NCBI GenBank assembly: GCA_012184525.1
Contig: WOFQ01000056.1
Location: forward strand, 1 to 64,000
Direction of reading: 5' to 3'
From: Xenoacremonium recifei
Taxonomy: Eukaryota > Ascomycota > Sordariomycetes > Hypocreales > Nectriaceae
DNA: 64,000 bases
Part shown: one piece after another, positions 42,496-52,177 of the stretch
Numbering within the stretch: position 1 is the first letter of the stretch
Layout: each line of letters opens with the position of its first letter
Position numbers and translations under genes: made by a program
The notes under the pieces: model-generated
What the model was told of the DNA's origin: nothing
Database searches by the model: none
What the model saw: only the letters and a program-made list of their open reading frames with translations

Positions 42496-43806
42496 ATGGA
42501 GCTAGTGAGTCTCATAGTTTCTCCCCTCATCGCAGTAGGCTAACAAAGTCATGTTGCAGCCGACGTACACAGTTCCAAAATCCTTGCTGTCACCAAAGCC
42601 GGCGCAACCCTCACGCGGCGGTCGCTCGTTACGAAGATCGCTAAGCGAGCTTGGTGGTCTAGATCGTCAAAGCAAAAAGGCAGAGAAGAGAAAAAGGTTG
42701 AGCGCGGAGTCTACTTCACTGGTGTCAATCGCAGGACGCACCGAGCCTGTAGGACTCCGAATCCGTCCGCTCGTCACTGAAAACTAATAAAGTTCATTCT
42801 ACAGCCACAGTACACAGTCCCAGAATGTTTGCTGTCGCCGCCATCAAATTCCGACATTGTGTTACGAGCGCCGAGAAATGGAAACGATGGATCGGATTAT
42901 CAGAATATCTCTACCACGAACTCACATTCAGAGCTTAGCATGGATGTGCACTCGCGATCAAAAACAGGGCTTCTCGCGCTCGATGAGCAACGTGAGGCCC
43001 AGAACCACTCTCCTCTTTCAACATCTATGAATGACAAACAATCAGAGGAGCTCTTACCAACTGGGACACACTCGAGTCAATCCTTGGACGAGAGCCTCGA
43101 CCTCGTATTCCCGCTCCAAACAGCAACCAAAGATCTCGGCATGAAGTATGATTGCTTCTTAGGTGGGTAAGTCGCGACTCACTTTTGAGATATTCCCACT
43201 GACCTATCAGAAATGTCCAACAAGAATCTCTTCCCGACCCCAGCCATGACGGACCCATGGGACGAAGCACAGACATCAACCCTGTCGTGGAATTTGGCGA
43301 CGAAACAGCCCACTATGTTAGATGAAGCTATGCTTGCGGGCGGGCATGATGAAGCAACATCCGAAAGGCGGAGACTCGGGCCAGACACGGGAGAATATTG
43401 GCTCGACGCCTCCGCATCGACGGAAGCCCGGCTGTCGCATGTTCTAAAGGCTGTCGCTGAAGCTGGCTTCGAAAGTTTGGACAACGCCGTTGTTGCGTAC
43501 TATGCGAAATCTTTGAAGGACGACGAATGGCCGGGCAAAGAGCAGAGACTGAATCGCATTCGACGACTGCCTGTACTCCTGAAAGAACTCCATCTCGCAT
43601 CGCAAGGCTGGGGCCAATGGCAACGGAGAAGCTTTCAAGACCAAGTCATCAAGAGCACGGAAGACATCCTCATTGCCGAGCTGGAAGATCACCTGGCCGC
43701 ACGGAGACCCAGTTCTCACAACTCAACTGGCGGCTCTGGGCAACCGAGCCAAGCATTCAAGGACAAGGCAAGGGACGAAGCAGATATTGAGGCCGAGGTT
43801 CGTTAA
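42496..43806 (+). CDS. Hypothetical protein with duplicated exon start
   Basis: Proposed exons 42496-42504, 42560-42721, 42805-43162 and 43211-43806 give 374 aa; the three-codon first exon is uncertain. Exons 2 and 3 begin with related sequences, PTYTVPKSLLSP and PQYTVPECLLSP, and the preceding intron ends are also alike (AAAGTCATGTTGCAG and AAAGTTCATTCTACAG), which points to an exon duplication. The middle is Ser/Asp-rich. The C-terminal part (LSHVLKAVAEAGFESLDNAV to LIAELEDHL) is helical and resembles conserved tails of uncharacterised fungal proteins, some of which follow bZIP regions. A basic stretch KKAEKRKR near the N-terminus could be a nuclear signal. I do not recognise the family. 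Confidence 0.55.
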
Positions 43807-44710
43807 CGTAACCATCTTATTCTACCGTGCAAAGACATGCTGACTGAAGGTATAGCTCCCGAACACATGGACCTTATTAACATCACTTTCTGCAAGATAC
43901 CACGCAGTTGCTTCGAAACACGGGCAAAGCGACATGCCAAATTTGGTGGGGAAGTTCCTCGCAGCCAGCACTGATTTAGACACTTGAGGGATGATAGGAG
44001 GGAAGCCAGTGGCCTGGAACACGTGGGGGCGCCATGACTGATGATTCCCAAGCGTAAATGACGCTCTCGGGCCGTGGATGGAGTACGGAGTTCATATTAT
44101 AACTAGCGTTAAATTTGAGAATATATTTGGGTATATAAGTCCTTCCTTCACCACCACCGCCGCCTTTAGCCCCAACCTTGATGGTCCGTTTTCACGCGGC
44201 AGGATGGAATTCACCGTCTTGGATCACTGATCCACTGGACAGCCAAGACTGTAACACATGTCGGTTGCGTCGGAGCCGAAGAAGTGTGGGCTGGAGGACA
44301 ATATTCACTCCACTGGGAATACGCCGTTGAGTCTTTCTCAGTCAGATGTGGCAGCCAAGCATCATTAATCATTACAATACGTAAGTTAGCCCCGCACTAC
44401 TGCAAGCACGGCACTCTACGAGGTAAGCTGACACCCCAACGTGGCTGTCGGGAGAGGGGACCAATCCAAGGTCGATTACAGCCACGCGGCGATCTATTCG
44501 GCAAGGATATTAATAGGTACCAGAAGATGTGCGTTTTGGGGGCTGAGTTGTAGAACATACTCATCTAAATAATGCAGCAACATCGCTGTTTGTGGCAATA
44601 GGTGTAACAAGGTTCAGTTGCGCTCAAATCCACAATCACAATTACAGTCAGCATAAGGCGTCAGCCGTATGCACATATGACGAGATGATCGGCGAGACTT
44701 ACTAAACATG
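43807..44710. other. Intergenic, convergent 3' flanks
   Basis: Lies between two converging genes but is long for that (904 bp). A minus-strand frame at 43822-44022 encodes FGMSLCPCFEATAWYLAE-like sequence without a recognised family and may be a gene remnant. A TACGGAGTT word is at 44083. CACCACCACCGCCGCC occurs near 44150. No gene is supported. Confidence 0.35.
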
Positions 44711-46552
44711 CTACAGAAAGCCAGTAGAAGCAATTGCATGTTGGCCATCACCGACCTCGACAAACGGATCAGTCGGGCCGTTTCCCACTATCGCGCCGTT
44801 GTCTCTACTCTCGCCCGTCTTCTGCCGGTCTTCGAATTTCTTCTGATCTTCCATGTCCATGACCTCATGGAACATCTGACCCCACAACCAGACGGCTTGC
44901 TTGAAGACACGTTCGCAGGCTAAGATCTCATCCCAGCCGTTGCCTGGCGGTTGGACCATGGCGAGCTCGTCGACGATGGACCTGCATGCGTCTACGAAGC
45001 GGCCAAAGTTTTCTGATTTCCAGTTTTTGATGAATGCCTCGCGGAGGGCGGTAGTGTGGCCATCCTTTGGTTTTGACTGCGCGCTGTCTGGATCTGGGGG
45101 TGCTTCTGATGGCAAGTAGGTTGGGAGAGAGTAGGCGTTCTGTGGCGGTGATGCTGGCACTGCTTGCGTGACGAATGTAGCCGCGTAGGAGAAGGAACTG
45201 TGGAAGAGCTGCGAGCTGGTTAGCTCGGAGTGATAAACAGCAGGATTGGGGTAACATAACTTACAGTTTCGGTAGCCCATAGCATCACCATGCCCTCGAG
45301 TAATGTTGCAGACGGACACGATGCACTGTTGAATAAATCGATGAACCCTTTGGTGGGCGGTTTCGGTTCGTCAAAGTTGACCTCGAGTCCGTATTTGCGC
45401 TTGGTAGCTTCAAGAAACTCCAGCTCGTTCTTCAGATCATTTACCGCAGAGCACAGAAAACCTAGACACCGGAACGTTGAGTCGCGTTCTAAGTCGTCGA
45501 TTTCAGGTATACGGATCTTGCCTATCAGTGCTCCGGTGAACGATACAAGGGACCGTGAGATGTATCCGATCTGCGTCAGCCATTGATTCAGAGCACTCTC
45601 GCTCAACAATCCACAGCCTGCATGCGACAAGAAGGTATGTCGAGTTCCGTTCTCCAGTAAATCTTCAGCTTGAGCCAGGAGGTGTTGAGCTAATGAAGGC
45701 TCTTCGGCTAGCTGTGGTGTTCGAGGCGGGGAAGGTCGCGGGCTAGAACCACTTGGCGCCATTCGAGGGCCATTCGGAGCATGGTGACTGACAAGAAGAT
45801 CGGGGTTCGGTCTTGCACCAGTCCAGATGGCTGCATTCTGATATTGTTGTTCATTGATAGCCAAGCTTCCGCTCGTTAACAGTTCTGCTCCTTCAGTGGT
45901 GGACAGAAAGTCCTTGCATTGGCTCAGATGCTCTGCTTGCCAGGTCTCATTTTTTGTTCGCACGAAGCCGCAGCTCTGGCATCGAACTCGCACGCACTGC
46001 CGCAGATGTTAGAGAAGACCGCAAGCTTCCAGGTTGTTGCAGGGGGCCGCTACCTTGTTAACAAGATTGTCATCGACGAACTCGTCAAAGTACCTGCTCA
46101 TATCCACCATCGGTCGTGGTCGCTGCTGCATAGTGGTTTTTATACTTGGTGCTGAGGCGAAGGACGAATCGACAAGATCTTTAGAGCCGCCGAGGGAATT
46201 CTTGCTGGCTCTTTCGTATGGATTTTTTGAGGTCAACTCTCTACCATTCCCTGCCGCTCTCCACTGTCCGTATTCTGAACACTTCTGGAGATGCTCCTGG
46301 AATGGTGGTGAGTGAGTTTGGTTGATGTGATGTACGATTAGACCAGGGTGTTTAGGGAGTCTTACCTTCTTGCGATTAAGCACTTTGGCGCTTCCCTGCC
46401 ATCGTTTGCAGTGGCGACATCGGACAGTCCCTCCTACGGCTGTGCTATCGATTTTCTCAAACTGTGGAATCGGTTAACGACTGGGTGTGAAGATCCGACA
46501 AGCTTGCGCGTAATACTTGGTCGTGTGTGTACGTGTCTGCTGGCCGAGCCAT
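44711..46552 (-). CDS. TENA/THI-4 domain protein with two N-terminal zinc-finger-like motifs
   Basis: Five exons, 46552-46517, 46461-46366, 46296-46054, 45996-45265 and 45208-44711, give 534 aa. Residues about 25-52 and 126-148 each hold a CxxC...HxxxC unit (RCRHCKRWQGS then EHLQKC; RCQSCGFVRTKNETW then EHLSQC), like BED or CCHC fingers. After a Pro/Ser linker, residues about 210-480 match the TENA/THI-4 (heme-oxygenase-like) fold: LLENGTRHTFLSHAGCG, ESALNQWLTQIGYISRSLV, GFIDLFNSASCPSATLLEG, MVMLWATE. TenA proteins of bacteria and yeast act in thiamine salvage, but many fungal TENA-domain proteins are uncharacterised. The fusion to fingers suggests a regulatory or nucleic-acid-linked role. 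An intron junction lies inside the first finger. The first exon, 12 codons, is the least certain. Confidence 0.75.
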
Positions 46553-48004
46553 GGTACTCTCATGGCGAAAAAAATGCCGCGAATGATGGCGAAGGCGGCG
46601 CGGTCAGTGGTCAATAATAAACGTATACGCTGTAATGCGGGAGGTGAAAAACCCAGCGAATGCGAATAACTAGACCCGATATTGAAAACCGCTGTGAAAA
46701 ACCGTTATGGGGAACTCGATTAGGGGCAGGGTGAGATGTTATCAGATTGTTGGGGTATATGGACTCTGAAAGCCGCCGCCCTAGGGACCTAACAAACTAC
46801 CTAGTACCTTACTTCACCTAGCAGGCCTGCAGTAAGCACGGCACTTGGAAAACCCCCCGAGTGCCATGCCCATGTTAGTACAAAAGCAGTCTAGGCGTAC
46901 GGCGTAGATGGGATGTGAATTATGCATCCCTGTTCCCGAAAATGTGCTGTCGAGATTATGCGCTAGTATACAAGTACTTGTACGGAGTTCTCCGGTGCCG
47001 CCCCGCTCGGCCCCCACCTTTCTTGTCTCCCCGACGGTCGATCTGCACGCTTCCTTCTGGGGCCTTCTTCCCGCCGTTTGTAGCCTATCACCTTCCTCTG
47101 TAGAACCACCCTCCCTTACAAAGTCCCCTGAGGTTCTCCAGAGATCCGCCTTACCCGAGAGTCGGCCGACACGAAAACCGGCTCCGGTCAATTGTGTATT
47201 GGTTATACAGGGCTGCTAGGAAGACCCTCCAAGGTTACCCCAGTCACACTTAAACACGACGCGCTGTGTCGATATCCTATGGCACTGCCACGTTTGTGTT
47301 CCCCAAAGGCCCTGGGTCCTTTGTGCGCGCCACAATATTACGTAGACCGCCTCTTACGTAGCGGATGGATGCCGTGGGATTTGAACGGGGAATCAAGCAG
47401 GCGGCTAGGTAGGTCAGAAAAATATCGCCAATCGGGGAAATAATACAGTTTCGACACACATAATTGCCATGATGCCAGCACTTTTGTCGTCTGAAATGCG
47501 GAGACGTAGTTCGGAATGGCTTCACGAGTCAACGTGAGCTAATGTGGTCGCACACAACGGTTCACAAACATACCCAATTATTACTACGTAGTAAAGGATT
47601 GCAAGTTGTTTCCGATCCTTTGTGCACAAAGAAACATTTGGTGTTTCACGATGACGCGTCCCTCACTGCCTCCCCTCACAGCCTCCTGTCCCCTCACAGC
47701 CCTCCCCGCACCAAAATCTGTTACTGCCTTGCCCCTCCATAATTCACCTCTCGGGCCTGTATTCGACATCGATATCGATCGCAGTCTCAATCCCAGCCCC
47801 GTCTTCGCTTGCGATCGGGACATCGATTCATTTTTTTCACACCGCACTGTTTATTTCACACAAGTCTAGCATTGACGTGCATTCTCCGCCTCGTCTCACT
47901 AATTAGTAAGCCATTCAGAATTCTGTCATCTTCGGACAAAACTAAAGCTGTGACTGTCCAGGTGAGGAGGAAGAGCATTCAGCCTACCTGGTCTCATTCC
48001 CATC
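46553..48004. promoter_or_regulatory. Divergent promoter, TENA protein / glycosyltransferase
   Basis: A 1.45-kb region. CT-rich blocks before the glycosyltransferase (47660-47745) include CCCCTCACAGCC twice (47672 and 47690), typical of strong fungal housekeeping promoters. A palindromic ATCGATATCGAT lies at about 47769-47780. TACGGAGTT at 46980. Open frames here (for example 46814-47191 minus) have no family features. Confidence 0.4.
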
Positions 48005-51000
48005 ATGGTAGCGCAACCTCCTTCAAAGGGCCAACGCGTCCCGGAGACCGTCCCGGAGACCGCTGCGGAACAATCCACATCCTCATCCCACAACGCCCTC
48101 CTGCAACAGATCGGCCTCGACGATCAAGAGCTGGCCGAGGACGACGTGCCCCCTCCTGCTTACGGCGAATACTATGGCGAGATCCACGATGAGAAGAATG
48201 GTACCGGCACCAGTGCTCAGCTTACTGATGATGGCCGTGTCACCATCCGCATCAATCACTTCAACCGTCATCTATCCCAGATTATTGCCCCCACTCTACA
48301 GCAACACGTTCAGGATGTCGAAGACAGTCGGCCTCTCCCTCCCCCATACATTCCTCCTTCGCTGGGAGGTGACAGTTCAATCCGTCCACCTCCACCCTTG
48401 AACATAGTCATCCAGGTCGTGGGCTCTCGCGGAGATGTACAACCGTTCGTTGCCTTGGGGAAGGTCTTGAAAGAGGTCTACGGCCATCGTGTACGTCTAG
48501 CGACTCACCCCACATTCAAGGACTTTGTTCAGCAGCAGGGCCTAGAATTCTTCAGTATTGGGGGCGACCCTACACGGTTGATGGCCTTCATGGTTAAGAA
48601 TCCCGGCCTGAGGCCAGGCTTTCGTAGCGTAATGAGCGGAGACGTCGGCCAGCAAAGAAAACATGTTGCCGAATATATTCAGGGCTGCTGGCGCTCCTGT
48701 TACAGAGCCGATGATGGAACTGATGATGAGCCTTCCAAGCTCTCAGCAAGCGACCCTGAGGGTAGGCCGACAGCAAAGCACTTTGTTGCTGATTGCATCA
48801 TCGCCAACCCTCCGAGTTTTGCCCATATCCATTGTGCAGAGAGACTCGGCATTCCGCTTCATATCATGTTCACTATGCCATATTCTCCTACCCAAGCCTT
48901 TCCTCATCCCCTGGCTAACATTCAAGCCTCGAATGCTGATCCTCAACTTACCAATTACATCAGCTATGCCCTGATCGAAATACTTTCATGGCAGGCCCTT
49001 GGTGATATCGTCAATCGATTTCGTGTGAAGTGTCTCGGTTTGGATCCTGTAAGTACGATCTGGGCCCCGGGGATGCTTCGGCGTCTTAGAATCCCTCATA
49101 CCTACTGCTGGTCTCCGGCCCTGATACCCAAACCGAAAGACTGGGGTTCTCACATATCTCTCTCCGGCTTCTTCTTTCTCAACACGGCCTCTACTTACAC
49201 ACCTGCCCCTGACCTTCAAGCATTTCTCAATGAGGGTCCACCTCCCATCTACATCGGATTCGGGAGCATCGTTTTAGACGACCCCAATGCGATGACGGAG
49301 CTCATTTTCGCTGCCGTGAGAAAGACTGGCCAGCGTGTACTTCTTTCAAAAGGCTGGGGAGGTATGGGCACAGATGAGCTTCGTATCCCTGATGGCGTCT
49401 TCATGCTAGATAACGTGCCACATGATTGGCTCTTCAAGCATGTCTCGTGCGTCGTGCACCATGGCGGCGCGGGAACCACGGCGGCTGGAATTGCTGCAGG
49501 CCGGCCGACGGTAGTCGTTCCCTTCTTTGGAGATCAACCGTTCTGGGGAGCCATGATGGCCCGAGCCGGCGCAGGCCCTGATCCGATCCCTCATAAGCAG
49601 CTCACGGCAGACAAGCTCGCTGATGCCATCAAATTCTGTCTGACACCCGGATGCCTGGAGCGCGCACAAGAACTCGCAAGCAAGATCGCGACGGAGCGAG
49701 GCTGCGATACGGGTGCTCAATCGTTCCATCAGTTCCTAGATCCTGACCGGCTCCGCTGCAGTCTTGCACTATCTCGACCGGCTGCATGGCGCGTCAGGCG
49801 CACTGATATCAGGTTGAGTGCATTTGCTGCCTATACGTTGGTGGATGCGAATATTTTGGATCTCGGCGACCTGAAGCTCTTCAGAGCACAAGAGTATCAG
49901 GTTGACGAAGGTCCATGGGATCCCATATCCGGAGGTTTCACGGCGTTTATGAGGGCCTTCAGCGGCATGACGATGGGGCTGAGCGATGTTCCCTCAGAGA
50001 CGTGGAGGGCTGTCCAGATGCCAGCTGGGCGGAGCCGACAACAGTCCCAAGTATCGGCATCGGAACAATCGAATGTATCCCCTTCATCCAGACGAAGCTC
50101 CCAGCAGAGCTTGATCAGGGAGGACTCTCTCAATGACGCTCGGAACCCCTCCAACCTCTCCGATCGTTCCACTCCCACTCTCACTTCAAACGCTGCATCT
50201 AGCTCCCAGCCCGGTTCATCACAACGCCGCTCGGATACCAGCCTAAGTCGATCACGCAGTGGAAACAAGTCTGAGTCCGGTGAACAGCCTGACATCATGC
50301 GCCCGACTGGCGTGCATATGAGCAAAGGCGCCGGACGTTTCGTCAAAGCGATGGCGCAGGGGCCTGTGGATATGTCAGTGAACTTCGCGAAAGGCTTTCA
50401 CAACATGCCCAGGCTTTGGGGGGACGAAACCGTACGCCCTCAAGAAAAGGTTAGCGATTTGAAGTCCGGCGTCAAGGCAGTGGGAAGGGAGTTTGGCTAC
50501 GGCTGGTACGACGGCGTCACGGGCCTCGTCACTCAGCCCTGGAGGGGCGCCCAGAAAGATGGTGCCAGCGGCTTTGTCAAAGGAGTTGGCAAGGGGATTG
50601 GAGGGTTTATAGCTAAGCCGAGCGCAGCCTTGTTTGGTATCCTTGGCCATACTATGCAAGGGCTAAGCAAGGAGGCGCAGAAGCTTTTCGGTAACGATGT
50701 CCAGAGCTACATCATCGCGTCTAGGGTAGCTCAAGGGTATGAAGAATGGCTGCGGAGCTCCGATGTAGAAAAGCAAGGCATCGTTGCCTCGTGGAAGCAG
50801 CTGCAGAAGAACCTGAAGAAAATGGGCAAGGCTAAGGAGACGTCGCAACAAAGCGAGGAAGTACAGCAACGGAGGAATCTGGAGGCCAGAGAGGACCTCA
50901 ACAACGGTGGACTCTCGGCAAGGTCCGCTCGAGTCGACAGCAGTACAGATTCTCGGACCCAAGATCTCACAAGTACCACAGAACTCACCGTGAGTGACTC

Positions 51001-51628
51001 ACAGTCCCCTCCATATACTGCCAACATGGCGCCCCCAATATCGTGGGGAGCGGTTGGAGCCGCGACGCGTGGAGACGCACCAACGGATGATGCTAATAAG
51101 GAACTCGTGTCTGGGCTCCAGCGGCCGCGGGCTCACCAGGCAGATGAGGATCTGTATGGTCATAGCGACATGGAAGGAGAACAAAATGAAGTGTTGTCGA
51201 GCAAGGAGATAGCCGTGGCTGGTATGTCGTCTCGTCACCAACAGCCTCCGCTGTATGATCCTGGACATCTCGCGGGCACCACGCAAAGTGCGTTTGAGGC
51301 ACAGCAAAATGACCCTCAGCGCGAGAAAACGGCACAGGAAAAGACGGAAGAAGAGATTGTGCTCGAGTACACCAAGAAGCAGAGCCTGCTGGAAGTGCAC
51401 CACCAGAACAAGGGCAAGGATCGTGCTACAGCGATAGAAGATGAGGATGACGAGGACTTGCAGAAGGCGTTGAAGCTAAGTAAGAAAGATGAGCACTACG
51501 AGGAGGATGAGGACTTTCAGAAGGCGTTGAAGCTGAGTAGGCAAGATCGGCATTATGAAGACGATGAGGACGATGAGGACTTGCAGAAGGCGCTGGAGAT
51601 GAGTAGACAAGAACACAGAAATCAGTAA
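48005..51628 (+). CDS. UDP-glycosyltransferase (sterol glucosyltransferase-like) with C-terminal UIM-like triplet
   Basis: A single exon of 1207 aa. The GT-B fold begins IVIQVVGSRGDVQPFVALGK (about residue 134) and has the C-terminal nucleotide-sugar site PPPIYIGFGSIV and HHGGAGTTAAGIAAGRPTVV (about residues 482-502), as in Atg26-like sterol 3-beta-glucosyltransferases. Unlike Atg26, no N-terminal GRAM or PH domain is seen. After a long Ser/Arg-rich linker, residues about 770-900 carry GVTGLVTQPWRGAQ, GFVKGVGKGIGGF and KPSAALFGILG, reminiscent of the C-terminal part of VPS13-type lipid-transfer proteins. The last 65 residues hold three acidic DEDLQKALKLSKKD-type motifs, fitting the ubiquitin-interacting motif consensus. 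A role in membrane lipid glucosylation or autophagy is plausible. It converges with the NRPS. Confidence 0.88.
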   Translation: MVAQPPSKGQRVPETVPETAAEQSTSSSHNALLQQIGLDDQELAEDDVPPPAYGEYYGEIHDEKNGTGTSAQLTDDGRVTIRINHFNRHLSQIIAPTLQQHVQDVEDSRPLPPPYIPPSLGGDSSIRPPPPLNIVIQVVGSRGDVQPFVALGKVLKEVYGHRVRLATHPTFKDFVQQQGLEFFSIGGDPTRLMAFMVKNPGLRPGFRSVMSGDVGQQRKHVAEYIQGCWRSCYRADDGTDDEPSKLSASDPEGRPTAKHFVADCIIANPPSFAHIHCAERLGIPLHIMFTMPYSPTQAFPHPLANIQASNADPQLTNYISYALIEILSWQALGDIVNRFRVKCLGLDPVSTIWAPGMLRRLRIPHTYCWSPALIPKPKDWGSHISLSGFFFLNTASTYTPAPDLQAFLNEGPPPIYIGFGSIVLDDPNAMTELIFAAVRKTGQRVLLSKGWGGMGTDELRIPDGVFMLDNVPHDWLFKHVSCVVHHGGAGTTAAGIAAGRPTVVVPFFGDQPFWGAMMARAGAGPDPIPHKQLTADKLADAIKFCLTPGCLERAQELASKIATERGCDTGAQSFHQFLDPDRLRCSLALSRPAAWRVRRTDIRLSAFAAYTLVDANILDLGDLKLFRAQEYQVDEGPWDPISGGFTAFMRAFSGMTMGLSDVPSETWRAVQMPAGRSRQQSQVSASEQSNVSPSSRRSSQQSLIREDSLNDARNPSNLSDRSTPTLTSNAASSSQPGSSQRRSDTSLSRSRSGNKSESGEQPDIMRPTGVHMSKGAGRFVKAMAQGPVDMSVNFAKGFHNMPRLWGDETVRPQEKVSDLKSGVKAVGREFGYGWYDGVTGLVTQPWRGAQKDGASGFVKGVGKGIGGFIAKPSAALFGILGHTMQGLSKEAQKLFGNDVQSYIIASRVAQGYEEWLRSSDVEKQGIVASWKQLQKNLKKMGKAKETSQQSEEVQQRRNLEAREDLNNGGLSARSARVDSSTDSRTQDLTSTTELTVSDSQSPPYTANMAPPISWGAVGAATRGDAPTDDANKELVSGLQRPRAHQADEDLYGHSDMEGEQNEVLSSKEIAVAGMSSRHQQPPLYDPGHLAGTTQSAFEAQQNDPQREKTAQEKTEEEIVLEYTKKQSLLEVHHQNKGKDRATAIEDEDDEDLQKALKLSKKDEHYEEDEDFQKALKLSRQDRHYEDDEDDEDLQKALEMSRQEHRNQ

Positions 51629-52177
51629 GGGTATCTTTCGGAGGACATGAATATTCATAGAGATAATGACCTGGATGAGCCAAAGCTCAACGATGTAATG
51701 TAGCCTCTCTCATGTTTTCCCCGAGTGTCTCGCATGGTGCAGTACGACCAACTCCCAGATCTATTCGGTTCTGTGCATGTTCTAGACTCTACCCCTTCTC
51801 TGACACCGAAGAGCGTACTCAGTCAACCACATTCTTATCACTTGTATGCTGTATAGGGTAGTGTAAAACCCACGGCACTTTCAGCATCGAGTTTAATTTT
51901 GTAGATGCTGAGGTAATATTAGAAAAGGTCTGCTAACTGAGAAGGAATCGGAGTATTATACCCAATGAGAAATAGTATTACGGCTCTCTCGGAGAGAATA
52001 GAGATAGCGTCACTGGTAATTTGAATAGAGAGCAAGCGGACTCGTTTTTAAAAGGTGTACAAATCAAAAGAAATCACATTTACTATCCCTAAGCTTTTTG
52101 AACAAATGAAATCCTCCTCACTGTTTCTATCTCCACTCCATTTCTCGACTTGTGCTCCATTTTTGATGGTAGTACGG
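51629..52177. other. Convergent 3' flanks of glycosyltransferase and NRPS
   Basis: AT-rich noncoding spacer of 549 bp between two converging stops, with no recognisable gene. Confidence 0.45.

Noticed and set aside
46814..47219. Overlapping open frames on both strands upstream of the glycosyltransferase
   Set aside because: No family features; both frames are probably open by composition only.
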